Assembly: GCA_016794365.1 (NCBI GenBank)
Contig: JAEUKB010000028.1
Coordinates: forward strand, 186,001 to 250,000
DNA length: 64,000 nucleotides
Source of the DNA: Myxococcales bacterium
Lineage (GTDB): Bacteria > Myxococcota_A > Polyangia > Palsa-1104 > JAEUJZ01
Reading direction: 5' to 3'
Below the pieces are notes generated by a model, which saw only the letters and a list, made by a program, of their open reading frames with translations, ran no database searches and was not told the origin of the DNA. Within the stretch, counting starts at the first letter, position 1. The number at the start of each line of letters is the position of its first letter. Shown one piece after another: positions 36,488 through 44,759 of the stretch. The position numbers were made by a program, and so were the translations under genes.

Positions 36488-38134
36488 ATGCGGTCAGAGC
36501 GAGCCTTGGGAACTTTGAATCGCGTCCTACGACGCCTGAGCTTCGTCGGCATCGCCGCCGGAATCGCCGTGAGCACAATGTGGAACGGCTGTGCGGGCAC
36601 CAACCCCGATGCCGTGGGCAACATTGTGGACGGAGGCACCGATGACGGACCGCCTCCGGGCAGCGACCTGACCTGCCAAAAGACCCCGGATCCCGACGTT
36701 CCGGACTCGCTCTTTATCGATAACAACTGCGATGGCATCGATGGTGATATCGCCAACGCCATCTTCGTGTCTCCGAGCGGCGACGACACCTTCGCTGGCA
36801 CGCGCGAAAACCCGGTCAAGACCGTTACGCAAGGCATCAAGCTGGCGCAGCAGCAGGGCAAGACCGGCGTATACCTCGACAAGGGCATCTACACCGGCTC
36901 GGTGGCGATGGTCGCGGGCATCGGTGTGTATGGCGGTTATGACTCGGGCAACCTGTGGGCTCGCAGCGCAGCCAATGAGTCGCTCATCCAAGGCGGCACG
37001 ACGGCGATCACGCTGAGCAACATCGCCAAGGAAACGCACCTCGAGCTGGTGTCGGTCAAGTCCGCCGACGGAACCTCTGCCGGTCAGTCGAGCTACGGCG
37101 TGTTCGTCGTCAACAGCTCGGGCCCAGTCATCATCGGCCAGGCCAAGATCAACTCGGGCAACGGAGCCAATGGCACCTCGCCCACCGCACCAACCGATGT
37201 CATTACGCCGGTCGCCGCAAACGGTGCCACTGGCGGCAACGGCTGCACCGGTGGTGGCTGTAACCCCGCAGGCCCTGGCGGAAAAGGCGGACAAAACACA
37301 TGTTCAGCTGTAGCTGGCAACGTCTCCGGTGGAAACGGTGGAAACGGATCAGTCGGTAACAGCGGTGGTGGCGGCGCAGCTGGTCTGGGCGGCGCACCCG
37401 GCACAGGCGGTGGTGGCGGTTCATCGGGAGACTGCTTCCCCGGCTTCTACAAAGGAAATAGCGGCAGTGGCGGCACCGATGGCGGCGCAGGCGCAGACGG
37501 CACTCTTGGAACGCAGCCGGTCGCTGTCTCCGCTTCGAACTTCACCGCAGCCGGATACACACCAGCCAGCGGCGGCGACGGCAAGCCAGGCACCAATGGC
37601 AGCGGCGCGGGCGGTGGTGGTGCAGGTGGTGGCGGCGCAGGTGGCGCATGCAAACCAGACGCGGGCGGCGGTGGTGGTGGTGGCGGCGCAGGTGGCTGCG
37701 CTGCGGCTCCGGGCCTTGGCGGCGGCGGCGGCGGCGGATCGTTCGGTGTCTATATCTTCAAGAGCACCGTCACGCTCAACTCCGTTTCGCTCGCTAGCGG
37801 TCAAGCCGGTAACGGAGGCACCGGGGCCAACGGAGCGATCGGTGGTTCCGCAGGAACAGGCTCGGGTGGTGGAGCAGGCTCGGAAGACAGCGCAGGCGGC
37901 GGTCGTGGCGCAAACGGCGGCAAGGGCGGAAACTCCGGCGCAGGTTCGGGCGGCAGCGGCGGTCCGAGCTACGGTTTGTACTCGCAGATGTCGCAGGTGG
38001 TCACCAACAGCGTTCAGGCCAGCGGCGGCGCATTTGGCTCGGCTGGCAACGGCGGCAAAGCCACCCTCAAAGGCGTACTGTCCCAAGCACCGGCTGGCTT
38101 CGTCGGACAAGCTGCGCCTCTGAAGTTCGAGTAG
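36488..38134 (+). CDS. Glycine-rich surface lipoprotein (DUF1565-like N-terminal part)
   Basis: 548 residues, ATG 36488 with a consensus AGGAGG upstream. A signal peptide ends near STMWNGCAG, giving a lipobox cysteine. Residues 95-200 (IFVSPSGDDTFAGTRENPVKTVTQ and following) match the start of right-handed beta-helix DUF1565-type proteins. Beyond about residue 220 the protein is dominated by Gly-Gly-x repeats with Asn/Ala/Ser, reminiscent of mycobacterial PE_PGRS or silk-like chains, with one short return of beta-helix sequence (FGVYIFKSTVTLNSVSL). It should be exposed at the cell surface. Function unknown. Confidence 0.7.
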   Translation: MRSERALGTLNRVLRRLSFVGIAAGIAVSTMWNGCAGTNPDAVGNIVDGGTDDGPPPGSDLTCQKTPDPDVPDSLFIDNNCDGIDGDIANAIFVSPSGDDTFAGTRENPVKTVTQGIKLAQQQGKTGVYLDKGIYTGSVAMVAGIGVYGGYDSGNLWARSAANESLIQGGTTAITLSNIAKETHLELVSVKSADGTSAGQSSYGVFVVNSSGPVIIGQAKINSGNGANGTSPTAPTDVITPVAANGATGGNGCTGGGCNPAGPGGKGGQNTCSAVAGNVSGGNGGNGSVGNSGGGGAAGLGGAPGTGGGGGSSGDCFPGFYKGNSGSGGTDGGAGADGTLGTQPVAVSASNFTAAGYTPASGGDGKPGTNGSGAGGGGAGGGGAGGACKPDAGGGGGGGGAGGCAAAPGLGGGGGGGSFGVYIFKSTVTLNSVSLASGQAGNGGTGANGAIGGSAGTGSGGGAGSEDSAGGGRGANGGKGGNSGAGSGGSGGPSYGLYSQMSQVVTNSVQASGGAFGSAGNGGKATLKGVLSQAPAGFVGQAAPLKFE

Positions 38135-38204
38135 TCACCGACTCACGGCGTACGCCTCGCTGTTTCCTACATCACTTCCGGACTTCGCATTGGGCCTTGG
38201 GCAC

Positions 38205-38663
38205 TTAGCCAAGGTCTGGTGTCTTGCGTCCTCGAGCGCTCTTTCGCTTCAGGTACATAAGCCGCACGTTGGCCACGCTGTGATGCATGCCAAGCCGTGC
38301 CGCCACGCCCGGCGACACATCCAAGATGCCTCGCCACGTTCCGCGCTGTCTGATGTTGCGCTTGATGACAAAGCGACCTCCTGGAAGCTGCGCGCCAAAC
38401 GGTCCGCGATCGAGCACCTGACAGGTCGCCATACGATGAGTCGAAAGGTTTTGAACCAGCAGCTTGGTGCCACACGGTAGCGTCCGGTGCGCACAGGCCA
38501 GCTGTCCTTTCTTGAGCTGCTTGCCCGTACACGCCAGCGGCCCCCCCGCGAGCGCGTCTTCTTCATAACCAAACACCGCCGCCCGACCCGATTCGGTTCC
38601 CACATCGGGGGTCGCGGACAGAGTCAGGAGCAGGATGTGGCAAACAGCCATGAGGGTCAGCAT
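38205..38663 (-). CDS. RlpA-like double-psi beta-barrel protein, exported
   Basis: 152 residues, ATG 38663 with GGAGG five bases upstream. A signal peptide (LMAVCHILLLTLSATPD) is followed by a double-psi beta-barrel: GPLACTGKQLKKGQLACAHR, LPCGTKLLVQNL and CQVLDRGPFG, the Asp and His-like surface of RlpA/expansin-type domains that bind or cut peptidoglycan. It lacks a SPOR domain, so septal targeting is not supported. It ends 70 bp after the glycine-rich lipoprotein gene, convergent. Confidence 0.78.
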   Translation of the reverse strand: MLTLMAVCHILLLTLSATPDVGTESGRAAVFGYEEDALAGGPLACTGKQLKKGQLACAHRTLPCGTKLLVQNLSTHRMATCQVLDRGPFGAQLPGGRFVIKRNIRQRGTWRGILDVSPGVAARLGMHHSVANVRLMYLKRKSARGRKTPDLG

Positions 38664-38690
38664 CCGGGCCTCCTTGTGTAGATTTTGGCT

Positions 38691-39656
38691 TCATAGCGTG
38701 CTCGGCGGCGAAAGGAAACCCTCAATCGTCTGCCGAGCCGCAGCCAAGTGCCCAGCCGTGACGCCACAGCAGCCACCCAGCGCGGTTGCTCCGTCGGAAA
38801 GAAGCGCAACCAAGTCGCGGGCAAAGCGCTCGGGCAAGATCTCCTTCGGATTCCGACGACAGTCCGCCGATCCACTCTGAAGCTGAGGCCGCACAAGCAC
38901 CGGCAGCCGCCGACCCGCTGCGCGCGCCCACTCCGCAATCGCCGTCACGGCTCCTCTCATGCGCTCGGCATTTTGCGAGCAGTTGACGCCGATCAGATCC
39001 GGCGGCTGACCGCATAGCTCCGAGAGCATCCGCGCAAGCGGCACCCCGAGCGGCGTCTCCAGTCCCTGCTGCCCATGCGTCACCGTCACCGATACAAACA
39101 CCGGCACCGACGCATCCACGTCGCGTACCGCCGATAATGCCAGTCGTAGCTCCGCCGGATCGAAGCAAGTCTCAAGGTGCAGCGCACAGACGCCACGACG
39201 CACAAACGCTTCCGTCACAGCCCGATAACATGTAGCGAGCCGTTCCGTCGAAAGACCCACCTGCCCCGTCGGACCGATCGAAGCGATCAGCCAGCGCGTG
39301 TTTCGAGCCTCCGTCAACGCTTGCTCAGCCAGATCCACCGCGCGATCGACCCACGCTTGTAGCGAACGAGACTGTCCAGCGTGATCACGCGGCAGCGAAT
39401 CCGACGCCAGCAGCCGCACCAGCCCAAATGAGTTGGTCTGAAGTACATCCACGCCTGCTTCGACAAAGCCGCGATGAACTTGCACAACCTCGTCGGGATG
39501 CGACCACAGCCACGCCTCGGGAGGCTCGTCCGCCAGCACCAGTCCGCGTGCAATCAGCGCCGTTCCCATCCCGCCGTCCCACAGCAGCGGCGACTTGTTC
39601 GATCGCAGCGCATGTTCCAGCGCACTGCGATCCGCGAAAGACTGCTTCTTTGTCAT
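38691..39656 (-). CDS. Homocysteine S-methyltransferase family protein
   Basis: 321 residues in a TIM barrel with the zinc ligands GVNCS (about residue 215) and GGCCG (about residue 295), and N-terminal LLWDGGMGTALIARG, QTNSFG. It transfers a methyl group to homocysteine from S-methylmethionine, betaine or a related donor; the donor is not decided by sequence. No metH or betaine genes are adjacent. The stop lies 27 bp after the start of the RlpA-like gene, same strand. Confidence 0.88.
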   Translation of the reverse strand: MTKKQSFADRSALEHALRSNKSPLLWDGGMGTALIARGLVLADEPPEAWLWSHPDEVVQVHRGFVEAGVDVLQTNSFGLVRLLASDSLPRDHAGQSRSLQAWVDRAVDLAEQALTEARNTRWLIASIGPTGQVGLSTERLATCYRAVTEAFVRRGVCALHLETCFDPAELRLALSAVRDVDASVPVFVSVTVTHGQQGLETPLGVPLARMLSELCGQPPDLIGVNCSQNAERMRGAVTAIAEWARAAGRRLPVLVRPQLQSGSADCRRNPKEILPERFARDLVALLSDGATALGGCCGVTAGHLAAARQTIEGFLSPPSTL

Positions 39657-39746
39657 CTGCTCATTTCTCGTAACAATTCGTGTGTACCGACGGGAAATAG
39701 TTCAGGCTCGCTAGACCGAGCGGGCAGAATATGCGTTGATCGAGCC

Positions 39747-40850
39747 ATGAAGAGAAGCTTGGCGATCGACAATCACACTGCGTTTCAGTGGTCCGTGCTG
39801 CGAACCGTGGCAGCCGGAACCGTACTTGGACTGTGTCATACCGTCATGGCTCCCAGCTCAAGCTATGTGGGTCAGGTCGTGATGCTCAGCGGAACCTGGA
39901 GCTGGCTGTACGGCGCAACCAGCCTCGCACTTCTTGGTGCGGCAGCGGTTCCAGCGACGGACAAAAAGAAGGCGCTGTCGCTTGCTGGCATCGCTTTGCT
40001 CGGTGCGGTCGTCACGTCGCTGGGCGCGCACCACGGAGCCGTTGTTCCGACGATGATTGCCTGGTCGCTGCTTCTCACCGTGCAGCTGCTACAAGGCGGG
40101 CTGTCCCGAGGCCAAGCGCTGGCGACAGCGATCTCAGGCATGCTGCTGTCTCTCGGAGCGCAGCTTCTTCCCGAGGCGATGGAAAACCAAGGTGTGCTGC
40201 TTCATCAGCCACTGTGGATCAGCAATGCCGTCGCAGGTGGCTGTGTCGGGCTTCTCGTCGGAGCGTCTACGGTAACGCGCCACTTGATCCTTCGTCACGA
40301 ACCGATCGATGCCGAGCTGCGCGGTCTGCTGCCTTCGCCAAGCGCCAACGACGAGCTATCGACGCTGATTCAGCAAGCATTTTCCACCTATCAGGAAACG
40401 GCTGAAAGTCTCGACGAGCATCCGGGCGCGCGCGTCGCGGCTGAGCAGCTTGTCAAAAAGATCGGTCGCTTCGGCAAGCGCTGGCAAGACATCGAGTCTC
40501 AAGCGCAAAAGAGCGATCGCAGCAAGCTCGACGAGAGAAAGAAAGATCTACAAGCGCGGATTCAAGCAGCCAGCGACGACAGCGTTCGTAGCGAATACAG
40601 CCGAGCGCTCACCGCCATCGACGAACAGCTTGCCTATCTCGACGAGATTGCCAAAGGCCGAGAGCGCGCCGTCGCCCGTCTGCATCACCAAGTTGCGACG
40701 CTGGAACGACTTCGCCTGGCAGCAGTTCGTCATCGCTCCGTCGGAGCAGCTAAGCTGAGCGAGGATCTGAAGACCGTCGTCGAAGATCTCAATCAAGCCG
40801 GACAAGAGCTAGACACCGCGTCGGAAGTCCTTTCCGAGCTATCCCACTAG
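39747..40850 (+). CDS. Membrane protein with C-terminal coiled coil
   Basis: 367 residues from ATG 39747; an upstream extension in the same frame is antisense to the methyltransferase gene. Six or seven hydrophobic helices fill residues 15-175 (for example TVAAGTVLGLC, LYGATSLALLGAAAV, LSLAGIALLGAVVTSLG, VAGGCVGLLVGAS), then a cytoplasmic region of about 190 residues with long charged coiled coils (KKIGRFGKRWQDIESQAQ, KKDLQARIQAASDD). No family recognised. Its end overlaps the hemerythrin gene by 4 bp. Confidence 0.62.
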   Translation: MKRSLAIDNHTAFQWSVLRTVAAGTVLGLCHTVMAPSSSYVGQVVMLSGTWSWLYGATSLALLGAAAVPATDKKKALSLAGIALLGAVVTSLGAHHGAVVPTMIAWSLLLTVQLLQGGLSRGQALATAISGMLLSLGAQLLPEAMENQGVLLHQPLWISNAVAGGCVGLLVGASTVTRHLILRHEPIDAELRGLLPSPSANDELSTLIQQAFSTYQETAESLDEHPGARVAAEQLVKKIGRFGKRWQDIESQAQKSDRSKLDERKKDLQARIQAASDDSVRSEYSRALTAIDEQLAYLDEIAKGRERAVARLHHQVATLERLRLAAVRHRSVGAAKLSEDLKTVVEDLNQAGQELDTASEVLSELSH

Positions 40851-41395
40851 CCCATCGCTTGTCGTCGCTGTCTCATCCGTTGAGTCAGCTCTTTTCTTTC
40901 TTCGTCTGAAAGCAGCAGCGAAACCGCCGGAAAGACCTCGCGCTCTTCGCGATCCAGGTGAGCCCGCAGCAGCGTCGAGACAAGCAGCGTCTGTGGCATC
41001 AGCTCGTCGCGCAGGTTCGATAGCAGCAGCGGCTCGTCGCGCAGCCGTCGCCAGAGCTGAATCGCACTCTCGATCGCCGGATCGATCACCGCATGCTCTG
41101 CACACATCACCGACAGTGCTTCGGTCAAGCTCGGCGGAATCGATCGACCACGCAGCATGTCGATCAGCAGCTCGTCTTCGTCGCGAATGTGGAGCGGCAG
41201 CGCGCGCCCGAAATAACGAACCAGCGACGAGCAACTGTCGGAAACATCTTGCGCCGACGGCTCCGCCACATCGACCAAGCGCTGCGCCAGATCCAAGTGC
41301 TGACGAATGCGACCGTGACAAGCCAGCAGCAGACCCATCGGATCATCCGACGGATCAGCGCTGTGGGTCGATGTCCCGGTCAGCTTGATCAACAT
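40847..41395 (-). CDS. Hemerythrin-like domain protein
   Basis: 182 residues from ATG 41395. Four-helix hemerythrin pattern: LLLACHGRIRQHLDLAQ (His in helix 1), LPLHIRDEDELLIDML (HxxxE), MCAEHAVIDPAIE (H) and LRAHLDREEREVFPAVSLL (HxxxE). These ligands would bind a di-iron centre, used for oxygen, nitric-oxide or redox sensing or iron storage. The protein is soluble and cytoplasmic. It converges on the coiled-coil membrane gene with a 4-bp overlap. Confidence 0.85.
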   Translation of the reverse strand: MLIKLTGTSTHSADPSDDPMGLLLACHGRIRQHLDLAQRLVDVAEPSAQDVSDSCSSLVRYFGRALPLHIRDEDELLIDMLRGRSIPPSLTEALSVMCAEHAVIDPAIESAIQLWRRLRDEPLLLSNLRDELMPQTLLVSTLLRAHLDREEREVFPAVSLLLSDEERKELTQRMRQRRQAMG

Positions 41396-41441
41396 GAAGA
41401 AGCGCCAGTTTGGCGGCGAAGAAACGGAAACAGCGGCTTCG

Positions 41442-42524
41442 TTAGCGGGCAGCAGGCTTGGCAGCAGCAGGATTGGCGGCGGCAGGCTTGGCAGCAGCGG
41501 GCTTGGGTGCCGTCGGAGCCGTAGCAGGCTTGGCTGCGCCACCAACACCAGGCTTGGCCGGGCGCTTGATCGGAGGCGGCAGCTTCGCGGGACGACGCTG
41601 ATTTTCTGCCTGCGCGCACAGCGTCTGATCCTGCGAAAACATAAACTGCACGCGACGGTTCTTTTCGTCTTCGATTGCGATCACCTGCGGGCACAGACCA
41701 CCCCAACCGAGCGTCGCTGCGATTCTCGACTGCGGCAGACCGGCGCTCACCAGCGCTTGCTCGACGGCGCGTGCTCGATCTTGCGACAGCTTCAGACGAG
41801 CCGCAGGCACACCGTTTCCTTCGCCCGGCGTCGTGTGACCTTCAATGCGGATCCGCTCACCTTCGGGTAGCTTCTTCAGCTCCTCGACGGCGCGCGTCAG
41901 CTTCTGACGGTTGTCGTCGCTCAGCTGAGACGCATTCTTGTCAAAGATCACGCCGTGATCGTTCGGGCAGTTGATAAACGGCGTACACGGACAGTCTTTG
42001 CCAGGCGTGCAGTAGCGGCAGTTGTCACCGCTGCATGGGCAGTTTTTGCCAGGCGTACAGAAGTCTGAGCGCAGCGGCGCACGAGCCGGACAGTTGACGC
42101 CCGGCGTACATGCACAGTCTTTCCCCGGCGTGCAGGGACAGTTGACACCCGGCGTACACGCACAGTCTTTCCCGGCGGTGCATGGACAGTCTTTGCCGGG
42201 CGTGCAGCAGGCTTTGTCGCTCTTGCTCGACGTTGGCTGCGCCGGAGTCATCGGCACGGGCGCAGGAGCCGGGGTCGTACCAAACTCATCGATCGGGTAG
42301 TTCACAGGTGGCAGCGAGTTACCGCGACCATTCTGCGTACCAGCAGGATTTGGTGCCTGCGCATATCCAGTCACGCTGGTCAGAAGACCCAGTCCGACGG
42401 CAACGATCGCAGCCAAGATGCTGGCGCGCCGCGTGCTCGACCGCTGACCGATCGTCGGAACGACATCCACAGGCGAGTTCAAACGGACTTGCCGCATGGC
42501 CATTTCTCTCCGATTCCCTTTCAT
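41442..42524 (-). CDS. OmpA-domain protein with cysteine octad repeats
   Basis: 360 residues from ATG 42524 (AGGA four bases upstream); ATG 42503 is possible. A signal-like helix (IVAVGLGLLTSVTGYAQ) precedes a linker, then Cys-rich octapeptides of the type C-T-P-G-x-x-C-x (41964-42206) and an OmpA C-terminal domain (VIFDKNASQLSDDNRQKL, RIEGHTTPGEGN, RLSQDRA-like KLSQDRARAVEQAL, NRRVQF). That domain should bind peptidoglycan. A Lys/Pro/Ala tail ends it. It lies 14 bp after the next, similarly built OmpA gene. Confidence 0.82.
   Translation of the reverse strand: MKGNRREMAMRQVRLNSPVDVVPTIGQRSSTRRASILAAIVAVGLGLLTSVTGYAQAPNPAGTQNGRGNSLPPVNYPIDEFGTTPAPAPVPMTPAQPTSSKSDKACCTPGKDCPCTAGKDCACTPGVNCPCTPGKDCACTPGVNCPARAPLRSDFCTPGKNCPCSGDNCRYCTPGKDCPCTPFINCPNDHGVIFDKNASQLSDDNRQKLTRAVEELKKLPEGERIRIEGHTTPGEGNGVPAARLKLSQDRARAVEQALVSAGLPQSRIAATLGWGGLCPQVIAIEDEKNRRVQFMFSQDQTLCAQAENQRRPAKLPPPIKRPAKPGVGGAAKPATAPTAPKPAAAKPAAANPAAAKPAAR
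41964..42206 (-). repeat. Cysteine octapeptide repeats (24-bp period) in the first OmpA gene
   Basis: Units such as CTPGKDCP, CTAGKDCA and CTPGVNCP follow each other with an eight-residue, 24-bp period, interrupted once by about ten residues (ARAPLRSDF) before resuming as CTPGKNCP. They are in frame and lie between the signal peptide and the OmpA domain. Confidence 0.9.
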
Positions 42525-42538
42525 CGCGTCCTCTGCTC

Positions 42539-44275
42539 TCACTGCGGGGGCAGCGGGACGAAGCACTTGATGCTGTCGTCGGGCCACAGGTTGATTTCGA
42601 CGCGACGGTTCGGCTCGTTTTCCTTGTCGCGCTGCGACTTTTCGACCGGCGTCATCTTGCGCTTGAGCGTGATCTTCGAGTCAGCAACCACCTTGCAGTT
42701 GAAGGCGTACCAGCCCACCGAGACGCTCTTGTCGGCAACATCTGCCGGGATGCCTTTGCCGCGCAGCTCGTCACGGATGAACTTGGCGACGCTCTGGGCA
42801 CGGTCATGCGAAAGCCGCGTGTTGTAATCGAGTCCGCCGACGTTGTCGGTGTGGCCCTCGATGCGGATCTTGTTGCCCTTGTTGATGTGATCCGCGATGG
42901 CTTCGATCGACAAACGAATCGTGTCGAGGCCGGTTGCGGTCAGATCGGGACTGTCGAACTCGAACAGCGAGCCCGCAATCTTGATGTTCTTCTTCGGACA
43001 ATCGACGCCCGGCTTGCAGAGACAGTTGACGCCCGGGGTACACGGACAGTTGACACCCGGCGTACAAGCGCAGGTCTTGCCGTCCTCGCAGACACAGTCC
43101 TTACCCGGAGTACACGGACAATCGACGCCCGGAGTACACGGACAGTTGACGCCCGGCGTACACTGGCAGTTGACGCCCGGAATGCACGGACAGTTGGCAC
43201 CACGGCAGCGACAGTCTGGAGCAGGCGGCGGCGGTGGCGGTGGTGGCGGCGTCGGCTTCTTGTTCCACGACCAGACAAGACCGGCGTACGCACGCACGTC
43301 CGGCGAGCCAATACCCTTGCTTCCGCCCGTGGCCGGAATGCCGGGGCCCGCACCGAGGTAAATGTGGAAGTCACCAGCGCTCTGCGTCTCGATGTTGACG
43401 CGGCCAGCCACTGTGGACTCAAGCGGCGTTTCACCAAGCGAGCGGAAGTTGAAGTTGGCCAAGCCAAACACTTCCGCCATCAGGTCAAACGAGCCGTGGT
43501 TCCAGTTGGCGACCCGCAGGTTCAAGCCACCGCCGACCGACAGTGAGTTGCCGACGCTGGTGAACGCGATCTGCTGCGCCTGAGCCAGATACACACCGGG
43601 GTTTAGTACGAAGGTGAAGCGCCACAGGTTCAAGTGAAACAGCAGCTTTAGGTTTCCGGTCGGCAGCGGCGAGCCAAGGAAGCTCGACTTGTCGCCGGTC
43701 GGTAGCTTCAGATCGCCCGCGAAGCCAAGTCCGCCCCACTTACCGTTTACGAACACGGCCTTCACTTGGAAGCGCAGGTCTTCTTGACCGATCGACTTCG
43801 GATCTTGGTTCGGCAGGCTGCTCAGGATCACTGGATCGGAAAAGTTCTCGCCGATCTTGTTGATCTGTCCGGTCTGCCAAAACGTCACCGGCAGGCTCAG
43901 GCCGAACTGGAGCCGTCCGGTGCCCTTGATCGGAATTCCGACCGCGATACCCAGATCGCCAGTGAGTCGGTTCTCAATCAGCGGGAACCTGGGCTCGTCG
44001 CCCATATACAGGTACAGCGGATTGCGCGAGTAATGCAGAAAGAGCTGCGGCGCAATCTCGAAGCGCGGCAGCAGTTCTGCAAGATCTTGCGTGACCAAGC
44101 GACCTGTACCGAAGGCCGGCGCGAAGCGGTTGATGTCCAGGGCATTTCGCGAAGCGTCCTGGGCACTCGCCGCCTGCGTGACGCACAAGCCTGCTGCAAC
44201 AAGCAGCGTGGCCAAGCGAAATCGCAGGCGCGCAAAGAAGGTGTCGGAAACGGGACGGTGTTCGGCGTTCGACAT
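42539..44275 (-). CDS. OmpA-domain protein with cysteine octad repeats and N-terminal beta-barrel-like region
   Basis: 578 residues. A signal peptide (LATLLVAAGLCVTQAASAQ) is followed by about 320 residues of alternating strands (GIPIKGTGRLQFGLSLPVTF, WRFTFVLNPGVYLAQAQQ), probably an outer-membrane barrel. A poly-Pro stretch leads to nine Cys octads (42995-43207) and an OmpA domain (FEFDSPDLTATGLDTI, RIEGHTDNVGGLDYNTRLSHDRA, NRRVEI). It could span from outer membrane to peptidoglycan with a disulfide- or metal-stiffened linker. It is upstream of the smaller paralogous-like gene. Confidence 0.85.
   Translation of the reverse strand: MSNAEHRPVSDTFFARLRFRLATLLVAAGLCVTQAASAQDASRNALDINRFAPAFGTGRLVTQDLAELLPRFEIAPQLFLHYSRNPLYLYMGDEPRFPLIENRLTGDLGIAVGIPIKGTGRLQFGLSLPVTFWQTGQINKIGENFSDPVILSSLPNQDPKSIGQEDLRFQVKAVFVNGKWGGLGFAGDLKLPTGDKSSFLGSPLPTGNLKLLFHLNLWRFTFVLNPGVYLAQAQQIAFTSVGNSLSVGGGLNLRVANWNHGSFDLMAEVFGLANFNFRSLGETPLESTVAGRVNIETQSAGDFHIYLGAGPGIPATGGSKGIGSPDVRAYAGLVWSWNKKPTPPPPPPPPPAPDCRCRGANCPCIPGVNCQCTPGVNCPCTPGVDCPCTPGKDCVCEDGKTCACTPGVNCPCTPGVNCLCKPGVDCPKKNIKIAGSLFEFDSPDLTATGLDTIRLSIEAIADHINKGNKIRIEGHTDNVGGLDYNTRLSHDRAQSVAKFIRDELRGKGIPADVADKSVSVGWYAFNCKVVADSKITLKRKMTPVEKSQRDKENEPNRRVEINLWPDDSIKCFVPLPPQ
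42995..43207 (-). repeat. Nine cysteine octapeptide repeats (24-bp period) in the larger OmpA gene
   Basis: Units CRGANCP, CIPGVNCQ, CTPGVNCP, CTPGVDCP, CTPGKDCV, CEDGKTCA, CTPGVNCP, CTPGVNCL and CKPGVDCP run without interruption. Most follow C-T-P-G-x-(N/D)-C-x. DNA identity between units is high, so the array could shift in length by slippage. Confidence 0.9.
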
Positions 44276-44759
44276 GCTGGTTAGACCATTGCAAGCTCGA
44301 CTGCGGGCCCATGGACATCGGTCAGAAAGACCGCGTGCCTCAGACGACCAGAGGTGAGGTTCTGGGCTACTTTAACGCAAGTCATGTAGCTAAATACACA
44401 AAATTCTCATGGCACCGCCAGTTGTGGCGGGGTCTTCGATTCGTAACATACAGAGCGCGTCATCCCAAGAATATATCTTGTCTGAACTGGACTGACCGCT
44501 CTTGCTTCGCCGACCACGACGAGACTTCGTCCACAGCCATGCGAGCTTCGGCCTGGAACCGCAAACGAACAGGACTGGACTGGACGCAAACGCGCTGAAG
44601 CGATCGGACAAAGCGTGGCTGTGGTTTCAGCATCGTAGGGATGACTGGCTATGATGATGATCCGAGCACTTGGGATACCGATTTTTGGCCATCGGTGGGG
44701 TCAGATCCGCGCAGATTGAGCGACTGGCCTCGACAACAACATCAGGTTTGGGGGAAATC
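44276..44759. other. Intergenic region between the OmpA pair and the FG-GAP lipoprotein
   Basis: 484 bp between divergent genes; it should hold both promoters. A perfect hairpin (CCGCCA, loop GTTG, TGGCGG) lies near 44417-44432 without a T-run, so it is not a classical terminator. I see no supported gene, tRNA or riboswitch. Confidence 0.4.

Noticed and set aside
37203..38123. Frames on both strands of the glycine-rich gene giving Ala/Arg- or Pro-rich proteins
   Set aside because: Low-complexity GC-rich DNA is open in all frames; only the Gly-rich frame has a signal peptide and a consensus AGGAGG site.
41964..43207. CRISPR-like regular repeats
   Set aside because: The 24-bp units are in-frame coding repeats for Cys octapeptides, without spacers, leader or cas genes.
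44417..44432. Hairpin CCGCCA-GTTG-TGGCGG as a terminator
   Set aside because: No T-run follows on either strand, and the genes on both sides point away from it.
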